Shown: positions 14,618-21,523 of the stretch, in pieces
Layout: each line of letters starts with the position of its first letter
How positions within the stretch are numbered: the first letter of the stretch is position 1
NCBI GenBank assembly: GCA_005880175.1
Contig: VBJR01000165.1
Coordinates: forward strand, 1 to 22,219
DNA length: 22,219 bases
Direction of reading: 5' to 3'
DNA from: Chloroflexota bacterium
GTDB lineage: Bacteria; Chloroflexota; Dormibacteria; Dormibacterales; Dormibacteraceae
Made by a program: the position numbers and the translations under genes
Notes under the pieces: generated by a model
The model's input: only the letters and a program-made list of their open reading frames with translations
Told to the model about the DNA's origin: nothing
Database searches by the model: none

Positions 14618-16151
14618 CTGCCGTCCACCAGCAGGTCGAAGCGGTCCGGGCCGGCGGCGGGCTCGCAGCCCGACTCCCACAGCTCGGCCACCGCCGCCTC
14701 CCGCGGGCCCCGCCCCGCGGCCCCGGCCAGCAGGCCGGAGATCCACGCCTCGGTGAGCGTGAACGCCAGGCGCCGGGCCGAGCGCTGCGCCACCTCGAGG
14801 TCCGCGCCGGGGAGCCCGACCAGGAGCGCGGCCACCTCGTCGCGGCGGGGCGACTCCAGCCGCTCCAGCTCGGCCAGGAACGCCTCGGCGGTGTCGGGCC
14901 GGGTGACGGTGCGAAGGGCGTCGAGCGAGAGCACGTTGGTCGTCCCCTCCCAGATCGGCAGCACCTGGGCGTCGCGGAGGTGCCGGGCGATGCCGGTGTC
15001 CTCCATGTAGCCCGCGCCGCCGAAGCATTCGATCACCTCGGACGCGCCGGCCACCGCCTGCCTGGCCGTGTACAGCTTGGTCAGCGAGGCGCCGAGCCGG
15101 AAGCTCACTGTCTCGTCAACGCTGGCGGCGCCGCATTCGATACGGCCGAGCAGGGTGGCCAGGCGCATGGTAAGCGCTCGTCGAGCGGCCGGCCGAACGC
15201 GGTCCGGCAGCCGGCGTAGCCGCGGGCCAGCTGGAGGCCGCGGCGCAGCGTGCCGGCCGACGCGATCGCGTTGTGGAGCCGGGTGACGTTGAGCATCGCG
15301 GTCATCTGCGCGAAGCCGCGATCGAGCTCGCCGACGAGCTCCGCGTGCGCGCCCTCCAGCGTCACCTCGCCGGTGGCCATCGCCCGGGTGCCCAGCTTGT
15401 CCTTCAGCCGGTCGATCCGGTAGTGGTTGCGTGCGCCGCCGGGCAGCAGGCGGGGGACCAGGAACAGGCCGAGGCCGCGCGTGCCGGGACCGGCGCCCTG
15501 CGGCCGGGCCAGGGCGAGCACGACGTCGCCGCCCACGTTGGAGCAGAAGTACTTGCGGCCGTGCAGGCGCCAGCCGGCGCCGTCCCGGCGGGCCTCGACG
15601 GTGTTGGCGCCCACGTCGGAGCCGCCCTGCTGCTCGGTCATCCACTGCCCGGCGGTCCACGCGGTGGCGGGGTCGCGGCTGACCAGGTGCGGGAGGACGT
15701 CGCCGCGGAGCTCGTCCGGACCGTGGTCGGCGAGCACGCGGGCCGCGGCGTCGGTCATCGACACCGGGCACAGGTACGTGGCCGTGTCGGGCTGGAACAG
15801 GTAGCAGAGCGCGGCGTGGACGACGCGGACCTCCGGGCCGGCGCGGTCCAGTGCCTCCGCCTCGTAGGGCAGGCCGGTCAGGCCGAACCGCGCCGCGACG
15901 GCGCCGAGCCGGCGCCACTCGTCCGGGTACACGACCTCGTCCACCCGCTCGCCCCAGGGATCGACCGGGCGCAGCCAGGCGGGCTGCCGCTCGCACGCCT
16001 GGCCGAGCGCCGCGAGCTCGTCCGCGGCCAGGCCGCCCAGCTCGACGAGCTGAGGCTCGGCCCACGCCAGCGTCTCGGGACGCAGCGACGCCCGCAGCAG
16101 GGACGTCAGCGCGGGGTCTGCGGTGTACGTGTTGGCGGGGAGCAGCCGCAC
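14614..16151 (-). pseudogene. Acyl-CoA dehydrogenase, AidB-like, interrupted by a -1 frameshift
   Basis: Two overlapping frames together make one acyl-CoA dehydrogenase. From GTG 16151 the first frame reads MRLLPANTYTADP through WMTEQQGGSDVGANT (flavin-binding loop) and GRKYFCSNVGGDVVLALARP to AFGRPLDERLP, then runs into a nonsense tail ending at 15105. The second frame resumes at MRLATLLGRIECGAAS and continues with EVIECFGGAGYMEDTGIARHLRDAQVLPIWEGTTNVL to the stop at 14614. The join is at about 15168-15171, where one base is missing (CGC TTA CC then ATG CGC). Restoring it gives the expected LDERLPMRLATLL. The cause may be a real mutation or an assembly error; no slippery heptamer for programmed frameshifting is seen. 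TACAAT lies 8 nt before the GTG, so the mRNA is probably leaderless. Confidence 0.8.
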
Positions 16152-16198
16152 CGGATCACATTGTAGACCCGAGGGATTGATGGCAAAATGACGTCGAT
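16152..16198. promoter_or_regulatory. Divergent promoter region with two leaderless-type promoters
   Basis: Leftward, TACAAT (RC of 16160-16165) is 8 nt before GTG 16151, with TTTTGC/TTGCCA as a possible -35. Rightward, TTGTAG (16161-16166), a 17-nt spacer and CAAAAT (16184-16189) precede ATG 16199 by 9 nt. The two promoters interlock in 47 bp, so one bound protein could control both. The ribbon-helix-helix protein encoded to the right is the obvious candidate. Confidence 0.5.
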
Positions 16199-16894
16199 AT
16201 GAAGTCAACTACGGTTCGCTTCGCGGATCCCGTGTACCAGGAGCTGGAGGCGGCCAGCCGGCAGACGCGGCTGCCGATCAACTCGATCGTGACCGTGGCG
16301 TGCCTCGAGTGGCTGCGCCGCAACGTGGCGCCGGAGGACGCGGTGCCGATGGTCGCCGGCTCCGGGCGCCGGTGGATCGCGCAGCAGCTCCGGCGGGGCG
16401 AGAGCGAGTTCCTCCGCACCGTCCGGATGGTGCCCCAGGCGGAGGTGAGGGCGGCGACCGGGGCCGGGGCGGACTCCTGGGTGTTCACGACGGCGGCGCA
16501 GGACGCGCTGGCGCGGGCCAAGGAGGCGGCCGAGCGGACGCGGCGGCCGTGGATCGGGACGAGCCACCTGCTGCAGGGCCTGGCCGAGGTGACGGAGGGC
16601 CGCGCCGCGCAGGCGCTGGGCCGCCTCGGCGTGGACGCGGTCGCGCTGGCCGGGGCCGAGACGGAGGAGGCGGCGGAGCAGCCGGGGCGGCTGCTGCCGA
16701 CCCGCCAGGTCCGCCGGGTCACGCGACGCGCCCAGGACGAGGCCGACGCCGAGGGCGCCGCCCAGATCGGCACCGACCACCTGCTGCTGGCCCTGCTCCT
16801 GGAGCACAGCCGGGTCGCGGAGGCCCTGACGGCGGCCGGCCTGACGGAGCCGGCCGTCCGCGACGCGCTGGCGGAGTCCCCGCCGGAGAGCTAG
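16199..16894 (+). CDS. Ribbon-helix-helix DNA-binding domain fused to two ClpC-type N domains
   Basis: This is a 231-residue cytoplasmic protein with an unusual domain order. Residues 1-42 (STTVRFADPVYQELEAASRQ, then LPINSIVTVACLEWLRRN) form an Arc/CopG-type ribbon-helix-helix. About 95-152 is a Clp N repeat (FTTAAQDALARAKEAAERTR...IGTSHLLQGL...AAQALGRLGVD). About 168-225 is a second one (VTRRAQDEADAEGAAQIGTDHLLLALLLEHSRVAEAL). ClpC N domains bind adaptors and phosphoarginine-tagged substrates; here no AAA+ ATPase follows. It may be a transcription factor tied to ClpCP, either as a substrate sensor or a delivered repressor. Likely autoregulated through the shared divergent promoter. ATG 16199 lacks a Shine-Dalgarno site. 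Confidence 0.82.
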   Translation: MKSTTVRFADPVYQELEAASRQTRLPINSIVTVACLEWLRRNVAPEDAVPMVAGSGRRWIAQQLRRGESEFLRTVRMVPQAEVRAATGAGADSWVFTTAAQDALARAKEAAERTRRPWIGTSHLLQGLAEVTEGRAAQALGRLGVDAVALAGAETEEAAEQPGRLLPTRQVRRVTRRAQDEADAEGAAQIGTDHLLLALLLEHSRVAEALTAAGLTEPAVRDALAESPPES

Positions 16895-16911
16895 GCCCCG
16901 CGCGTTGCGCG

Positions 16912-17886
16912 TCAGCCCTTTTCCCCGACCCAGTTGGCGTAGAACGCCGCCAGGCGGGGGTCCGGGACCAGGAACAGGTCGCCCGCCTCCCGGCCGAGCT
17001 GCAGCACCGCCAGGCCGTCGTCGTAGACGTCCATCGCCAGCATCGCGTCCAGCGGCACAGAGACCGAGCCGGCGCGGCCCGCGAACAGGATCCGCCGGCT
17101 GGTGACCAGCAGCGCGCCGGTGTCCACCGGCTGGCCGCCGGCCACGGGTGCCGGGCCGCCCCGGAGCGCGCCGACCCAGTGCTGGACGCCCGTGTGGGCG
17201 AGCGTCGGGCCCGCGGCCGCGGCCGCGTCGGGCCCGGCCACCGGCACCGGCGGCGCCAGCGCGGCGTCGAGCACCAGGTGCGCCGCCTCGTCCCGGGCCA
17301 GCGTGACCGGGCTCTCGACGACCGGCAGACCGTGCGCCCGGATGTAGGCGGCCAGGTACAGCGCGTCGAAGCCGAGGTGGCGGTGCGCGTCGTCCCGGAG
17401 CGCGATCTCGTGGTCGAGCTGGGCCAGCGCCGCCGCCTCGGCTTCCAGCGCCGCCCGGACCTGCCGCGAGCGCTCCTGGAGCGCCATCGCCTCCTCCAGC
17501 ACCGGCTCGACGTCCGGGACGCCGATCCCCGCCTCCGCGCCCCGGTGCGCGACCTCGAGCAGCACCTGGCGCAGGCGGGCCGACGCGCGCGAGCGCCGCC
17601 GCGTGCTCAGCCAGCCGCCGCCCTGGAGGCGCGCGATCCGCGCGACCAGCTGGTCCGCCTCCTGGAGGCGCGGCTCCAGGTCCGGGGGGACCGGCCACCA
17701 CGCCCGGCGCGGCACCAGCAGGGCGCCGACGTCGGCCAGGCGATCCTCGGCCCGGCCCGCCAGGTCGGCATCCTCGTACGCCAGCCGGTCGACGCGCTCG
17801 CGCTGCGCGTACCCGGCCGCCCGCACCTCGTCCAGCGTGGCCAGGGACACCACGCCGACGCCCCAGACGCTCACCTGGTCGGTCAC
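16912..17886 (-). CDS. Coiled-coil protein with C-terminal PH-like domain, unknown function
   Basis: This is a 324-residue cytoplasmic protein that I do not recognise as a named family. The N-terminal half is helical, Arg/Glu/Ala-rich and probably coiled-coil (DLEPRLQEADQLVARIARLQ; EEAMALQERSRQVRAALEAE). A middle segment contains FDALYLAAYIRAHGLPVVESPVTL. The C-terminus, about 255-315, has the bacterial PH/GRAM-like pattern: TGALLVTSRRILFAGRAG, then SVPLDAMLAMDVYDDGLAVLQL and DLFLVPDPRLAAFYANW. The start is GTG 17886, 5 nt after the stop of the secreted Ig-like gene; GTG 17874 is an alternative. It is cotranscribed with that gene and convergent with the RHH-ClpN gene, whose stop lies 17 bp away. 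Confidence 0.6.
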   Translation of the reverse strand: MTDQVSVWGVGVVSLATLDEVRAAGYAQRERVDRLAYEDADLAGRAEDRLADVGALLVPRRAWWPVPPDLEPRLQEADQLVARIARLQGGGWLSTRRRSRASARLRQVLLEVAHRGAEAGIGVPDVEPVLEEAMALQERSRQVRAALEAEAAALAQLDHEIALRDDAHRHLGFDALYLAAYIRAHGLPVVESPVTLARDEAAHLVLDAALAPPVPVAGPDAAAAAGPTLAHTGVQHWVGALRGGPAPVAGGQPVDTGALLVTSRRILFAGRAGSVSVPLDAMLAMDVYDDGLAVLQLGREAGDLFLVPDPRLAAFYANWVGEKG

Positions 17887-17891
17887 GGCCG

Positions 17892-18521
17892 TCAGCTGAC
17901 GGTGATCGTGGCGCCCGCCGTGGCCTCGCCGCAGGTCACCTGGATGGGATACGTGCCGGGCTTGACCTGGTCGGCCACCTTCCAGCTCCAGCCCACGGCG
18001 CCCGCGCCGTTCGCGGTGGCCGCGGACAGCCTGGGGGCCGGCGAGTAGCCGACGGTGATCGTGCACCTCGCCCGGGGCGTGGTCAGGGCCAGCAGCGTGG
18101 CCCGGCCGCCCCGCGCTGCCTGGATCGTCGGGTCCACGATCGACACCGATCCCGAGGACGGGCTCGGCGACGGCGTGGACTTCGGGATGGGCGTCGGAGT
18201 GGGGGTGGGCGTGTCGGTGGGCGCGGCGACGAACGGGGTCGGCTGGTCCGACGGCGCCGTGGACGGAGTGACCACCGGGGACGGCGGCGCGAGAGCGATG
18301 TGCTGGGCGCCGGCGCCCGGTTGGCGCGTCGCCAGCACCGCCACGGCCCCGACCAGCACGACCCCGGCCGCGGCCACCGCCGAGATAGTGAGCGTCCGCG
18401 GCGACAGCAGGGCCGGCGCGGCGCCGGCCGGCTGGCGCCACGCGGGCGCCTCGGCCCGCGCGTAGAACGCGGCGGGAATCGGGTCCGGCAGCCAGCGCGG
18501 ATCGTGGTCCTGGGGGAGCAG
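17892..18521 (-). CDS. Single-TM protein with Thr/Pro-rich stalk and extracellular Ig-like domain
   Basis: The product is about 209 residues if started at CTG 18521, 9 nt after AGGAGG. The next candidate, GTG 18377, has no ribosome site, would begin inside the TM helix and would discard about 48 upstream codons that show the strong GC third-position bias of real coding sequence. The long form has a cytoplasmic N-tail (LPQDHDPRWLPDPIPAAFYA), a TM helix (about 45-64), a stalk containing PTDTPTPTPTPIPKSTPSPS (about 70-125), and a small Ig-like domain. Its two cysteines (RCTITV and VTCGEA) and the WSWKV core resemble secreted Ig-like repeats of high-GC bacteria. No enzymatic motif is seen. Confidence 0.65.
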   Translation of the reverse strand: MLPQDHDPRWLPDPIPAAFYARAEAPAWRQPAGAAPALLSPRTLTISAVAAAGVVLVGAVAVLATRQPGAGAQHIALAPPSPVVTPSTAPSDQPTPFVAAPTDTPTPTPTPIPKSTPSPSPSSGSVSIVDPTIQAARGGRATLLALTTPRARCTITVGYSPAPRLSAATANGAGAVGWSWKVADQVKPGTYPIQVTCGEATAGATITVS

Positions 18522-18570
18522 TGGACAGCACCTCCTGATCGACTAGCGGTCGGCCCATGATGCCGCAAGT

Positions 18571-18597
18571 CGCCCGGCCGATGTCGAGGGCCGGGCG
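18571..18597 (-). terminator. Strong hairpin closing the sigma/anti-sigma/NUDIX operon
   Basis: CGCCCGGCC (18571-18579) and GGCCGGGCG (18589-18597) are perfect 9-bp complements around a 9-nt loop. The stem starts at the base next to the NUDIX stop codon. No T-tract follows, as with the other GC hairpins here. It separates the sigma operon from the Ig-like gene, whose ribosome site is about 35 nt further on. Confidence 0.6.
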
Positions 18598-19074
18598 TCA
18601 GACCCCGATCTCGATCGGTTCCGCCGGGAAGCCCGTCACCAGCAGCTCGCGGAGCATGGCGCCGAGCCGGCGGGGGCCGAACCGGTCCCGCGAGCGCTCG
18701 ATCTCGGCCGCCGTCCACCAGCGGTGCTCCGGCAGCAGGTCCAGCTCCTGCGCCTCGAACCCGGCCCGGCTGGCCTCGAACGCCGCCACCCGCGCCCCGA
18801 AGATGTGCTCGCGCTGGCGGTAGCGCCGGCCGCGCCACGTGAACTCGAACTCGCGCAGCCACACGCACGGGCCCAGCGCGAGCTCGCTCAGCCCCGTCTC
18901 CTCCGCCACCTCGCGCCGGGCCGCCGCCTCCGGCGACTCGCCGGGCCGGATGCCGCCGCCCGGCGTCGTCCACCACGCGTAGTCCGTCTGGCGGTCCTCG
19001 AACCGGAGGAGCAGCACGCGGTCGGCCGGGTCGAGCAGCAGCACCCGCGCCGCCAGGCGCGGGACCGGGCTCAC
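18598..19074 (-). CDS. NUDIX hydrolase
   Basis: This is a 158-residue enzyme expected to cleave a nucleoside diphosphate linked to another group. The full Nudix box GX5EX7REUXEEXGU is present: G40, E46, R54, E55, E58, E59 and G61 in GGGIRPGESPEAAARREVAE and the following ETGL. The fold starts with RLAARVLLLDPADRVLLLRF. The WWTTPGGG and FGARVAAFEASRAGFEA segments resemble MutT/ADP-ribose-type members, but the substrate is not predictable. The start is GTG 19074, overlapping the anti-sigma-like TGA as GTGA. It is the third gene of the sigma operon and may have a housecleaning role. Confidence 0.92.
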   Translation of the reverse strand: MSPVPRLAARVLLLDPADRVLLLRFEDRQTDYAWWTTPGGGIRPGESPEAAARREVAEETGLSELALGPCVWLREFEFTWRGRRYRQREHIFGARVAAFEASRAGFEAQELDLLPEHRWWTAAEIERSRDRFGPRRLGAMLRELLVTGFPAEPIEIGV

Positions 19075-19835
19075 TGCAGCGCGGCCGGATCCAGCGCCGA
19101 CACGAGCAGCTGGACCGGTCCGCCGCCGGCGGTGCCGGTGTAGACGTACACGGGTTCCAGGTAGCCCCGGTCGCCCGCGACGACGGCCACGTACGCCAGG
19201 CGCACCTGCGTGAGGGCCACCGACTGGCCCGCCCCGCCGGCGCCGGCCGCCGCGTCGACCGGCGGCCGCGACGGGTAGAAGCCGGACTGCAGCCCGGCGG
19301 GGACCTGAACCTGGTCGACGACGCTGCCCACGGCCGGCCCGGTCGCCGGGTCGAACCGGTAGACGGCCAGCCTGGACCCCACGACCGGCAGGCTCGCGGA
19401 CCCGGTGTCCACGCGCTGGCCGCCGGGCGGCAGCGCGGACGGGCCGGACGGCCGCAGGGCCTGGACGACCCCGGCGCCGGCCGGCGCCGGCAGCCGGCCG
19501 AAGGGCAGTCCCGCCGTGCTGGCGGGGGCGGCCGCCGGCGCGTTCAGGCGACCCGTGGCCGGCGCCGCCGCGGTCGTGGCCGCGCCGCCGTGCGGCGTCG
19601 TGCTGGCCCGCACCAGGACGGCGGCGAGGCCGACCAGCGCGACCGTCGCGATGCCGGCCGCGACGCGGCCCCAGGGCAGCTGCAGCCCGTCGCCGAGGCG
19701 CCGCCACCAGTGCCGCCGCGCCCGCAGCCGGGCCCACAGCTCGTCCTCGAACCCGCGGCGCGGCCGGGTGGACTGGAACGCGGCGTCGAGCCGCCGCTCC
19801 AGCTCCTCCGTCCCCGGTTCGTGGAGGTCGCTCAT
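19071..19835 (-). CDS. Anti-sigma-factor-like single-TM protein
   Basis: This is a 254-residue protein. The cytoplasmic N-terminus of about 55 residues (ELERRLDAAFQSTRPRRGFEDELWARLRAR) would be the sigma-binding part. It has no HxxxCxxC zinc motif, so it is not a ZAS anti-sigma. One TM helix (about 57-75) leads to an Ala/Pro-rich linker and an extracellular domain (about 130-254) with beta-strand patterns such as SRLAVYRFDPATGPAVG and RLAYVAVVAGDRGYLEPVYVY. The ATG overlaps the sigma TGA as ATGA, a typical arrangement for a sigma/anti-sigma pair. The role is inferred from position and topology rather than from a recognised domain. Confidence 0.65.
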   Translation of the reverse strand: MSDLHEPGTEELERRLDAAFQSTRPRRGFEDELWARLRARRHWWRRLGDGLQLPWGRVAAGIATVALVGLAAVLVRASTTPHGGAATTAAAPATGRLNAPAAAPASTAGLPFGRLPAPAGAGVVQALRPSGPSALPPGGQRVDTGSASLPVVGSRLAVYRFDPATGPAVGSVVDQVQVPAGLQSGFYPSRPPVDAAAGAGGAGQSVALTQVRLAYVAVVAGDRGYLEPVYVYTGTAGGGPVQLLVSALDPAALQ

Positions 19836-20338
19836 GGCGTCTCCGCCGGCCGCCCGGAGCGCAGCAGCCGGAGCGCGCGGTGGTACAGCATCTTCGCGGC
19901 GTCCTCGGAGCAGCCCATCAGGTGGCCGACCTCGAGGAAGCTGAGGCCGGAGTGGCGCAGCCCGATCACCTCGCGCTGCCGGTCCGGCAGCCTGGCCACG
20001 GCCTCCATCAACTCACCGTAGAGGATGCGCTCCTGGGCCAGGTCGCCCGGGTCGGCCGCCGGCGCCGGCTCGCGGGCCAGCGTCCGCTCCATCCGCTGGC
20101 GCCGGCCGGACCGCCGGTGGAAGTCCAGCGCCGCGTTGCGGGCGATCTGGAAGAGCCACGCCGAGGGCGTCGCGTGACGCGGCTCGTACCGTGCGTACGC
20201 CTCGTACGCCTTCACGAAGACCTGGGACGTGACGTCCTCCGCGTCGACCGCGCTGCCGAGCTGTGAGCGCAGATAGGCGTAGATCCTGCCCACGTAGTCC
20301 CGGTAGAGGTCCTCGAAAGGTGGTTTCGCGCCGGGCAC
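19832..20338 (-). CDS. ECF-type RNA polymerase sigma factor (sigma-70 family)
   Basis: This is a 168-residue sigma factor. Region 2 spans about 7-75, with the core-binding and -10 segment AEDVTSQVFVKAYEAYARYE and the following SAWLFQIARNAALDFHRR. A short linker leads to region 4 (about 108-160), ELMEAVARLPDRQREVIGLR and LSFLEVGHLMGCSEDAAKMLYHRALRLLR, the helix-turn-helix that reads the -35. The start is GTG 20338; TACCAT lies 8 nt upstream and there is no Shine-Dalgarno site. A GGAAC-N19-CGTT pair upstream hints at autoregulation. It controls at least its own three-gene operon by inference. Confidence 0.93.
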   Translation of the reverse strand: MPGAKPPFEDLYRDYVGRIYAYLRSQLGSAVDAEDVTSQVFVKAYEAYARYEPRHATPSAWLFQIARNAALDFHRRSGRRQRMERTLAREPAPAADPGDLAQERILYGELMEAVARLPDRQREVIGLRHSGLSFLEVGHLMGCSEDAAKMLYHRALRLLRSGRPAETP

Positions 20339-20407
20339 CGGCGCGTATGGTAACGACCCATTCGTTCACCCAACGTTCCGTACGTTGGCGGGTAACGAGC
20401 GCTTCGA
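20339..20407. promoter_or_regulatory. Divergent region between the ECF sigma and methyltransferase genes
   Basis: Leftward, minus-strand GGAAC (RC of 20375-20379) and CGTT (RC of 20352-20355) are 19 nt apart, close to ECF-type spacing; TACCAT (RC of 20347-20352) is 8 nt before the GTG. CCAACGT (20370-20376) and ACGTTGG (20382-20388) form a perfect 7-bp inverted repeat around 5 bp, and GGTAACGA is repeated at 20349-20356 and 20391-20398. The rightward TTG start at 20408 has no ribosome site; its -10 is unclear. The dyad overlaps the putative ECF -35 and could bind a regulator. Confidence 0.45.
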
Positions 20408-21433
20408 TTGCGTTTCTTCGCGCTGACCCTGCCCGGACTGGGTCCCCTGCTGCGCGACGAGCTGACCGGGCAGTTCGGCGCGGACGCGGTCGGCGACGTC
20501 GAGCACGACGGACGCAGCGATGTCGTGCCGTTCAGCGCCGGGCCCGTGGAGCCGGTCGAGACGGCGCTGACCGAGGACGTGTTCGTCGAGCTGGGCACGG
20601 GCGACCCGTCGGCGCCGCTGCGCCGGCTGGTCGCCCACCTGTGGAGCGCCGAGCGATACGACCAGGCGCTGCCGGCGTCCGCGCCCCGCCTCGGCCGGCT
20701 GGGGCCGCGGCCGGGCTTCCGCGTCGTGGCCAGGGTCCGCTCCGAGCGCGGCTTCCTGCGCACCGACCTGCGCGACGAGCTGACCCGGGCCGTGCTGCGG
20801 GAGCGGCCGCGCTGGCGCCCGGCGGACCCGGCGCCCGTCGAGCTCTGGGCGCTCCAGACGCGGGCCAGGCGGGTGCGGCTCGGCCTGCGCCTGAGCGACG
20901 CCCGGATGCGGCAGCGGGCCGGCCGCGAGGTGGAGCGCCCGGGCGCGCTGCGGCCCGTGCTGGCCGCGGCGATGCTGCGGCTGGCGGGCCCCACGCGGGC
21001 CCCGGTCCTGGACCCGTGCTGCGGCTCGGGCACGATCGTGCGCGAGGCGCTGGCCGGGGGCCGGCGCGCGATCGGCGCGGACCTGGCCGTTGACGCGCTC
21101 GCCGCCGCCCGCGCCAACCTGCCGGCCGGGACGGCGCTGGTCCGCGCCGACGCCGCCGCGCTGCCCGTGGCCTCGCGCGCGGTCGGGGCCGTGGTCACCA
21201 ACCCGCCGTTCGGCCGCCAGCACGCGCAGGCGGCCGACCCGGCGCGCTGGCTGCGGGCCGCGTTCGCCGAGTTCCGGCGGGTGGCGGAGCCGGGCGGGCC
21301 GATCGTGCTGCTGCACCCCCGATCCCCCGCGTTCGAGTCGGCCGTGGTGCGGCCGCACCAGGCGCTGCTCCGGTCGCGGCACCACGTCGAGCTGCTGGGC
21401 CTGCGAACGACGATCTGGGTGTTCCGGGCCTGA
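20408..21433 (+). CDS. UPF0020/THUMP-type SAM-dependent RNA methyltransferase
   Basis: This is a 341-residue methyltransferase resembling Trm14/TrmN and RlmL-type enzymes that make N2-methylguanosine in RNA. The N-terminal half (about 1-165) begins RFFALTLPGLGPLLRDEL and contains THUMP-like RNA-binding patterns, such as FRVVARVRSERGFLRTDLRD and RLGLRLSD. The Rossmann domain (about 185-341) has motif I LDPCCGSGTI (201-210), the acidic residue of GADLAVDAL, and the catalytic motif IV NPPFG (265-269), which is the form used for exocyclic amines of guanine or adenine. The target RNA (tRNA or rRNA) is not predictable. TTG 20408 is chosen because it places the conserved MRFFALTLPGL at the N-terminus. 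Confidence 0.85.
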   Translation: MRFFALTLPGLGPLLRDELTGQFGADAVGDVEHDGRSDVVPFSAGPVEPVETALTEDVFVELGTGDPSAPLRRLVAHLWSAERYDQALPASAPRLGRLGPRPGFRVVARVRSERGFLRTDLRDELTRAVLRERPRWRPADPAPVELWALQTRARRVRLGLRLSDARMRQRAGREVERPGALRPVLAAAMLRLAGPTRAPVLDPCCGSGTIVREALAGGRRAIGADLAVDALAAARANLPAGTALVRADAAALPVASRAVGAVVTNPPFGRQHAQAADPARWLRAAFAEFRRVAEPGGPIVLLHPRSPAFESAVVRPHQALLRSRHHVELLGLRTTIWVFRA

Positions 21434-21446
21434 GGCCGCCGCCGGC

Positions 21447-21459
21447 CCGGGCAACCCGG
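21447..21459 (+). terminator. Weak hairpin between convergent genes
   Basis: CCGGG (21447-21451) and CCCGG (21455-21459) pair around CAA just after the methyltransferase stop. It is short and has no T-tract. The 90-bp convergent gap (21434-21523) shows nothing else I can name. Confidence 0.2.
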
Positions 21460-21523
21460 AGCTGCACCTGGGTCGCAAGTGTGCCGTTGGTGGCGCGAGT
21501 TCGCCTTCCCCGCGGCCCGGCCG

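Noticed and set aside
15100..15180. Programmed ribosomal frameshift in the dehydrogenase gene
   Set aside because: There is no slippery heptamer or downstream pseudoknot-like structure, and the enzyme family does not use frameshifting. Mutation or assembly error is simpler.
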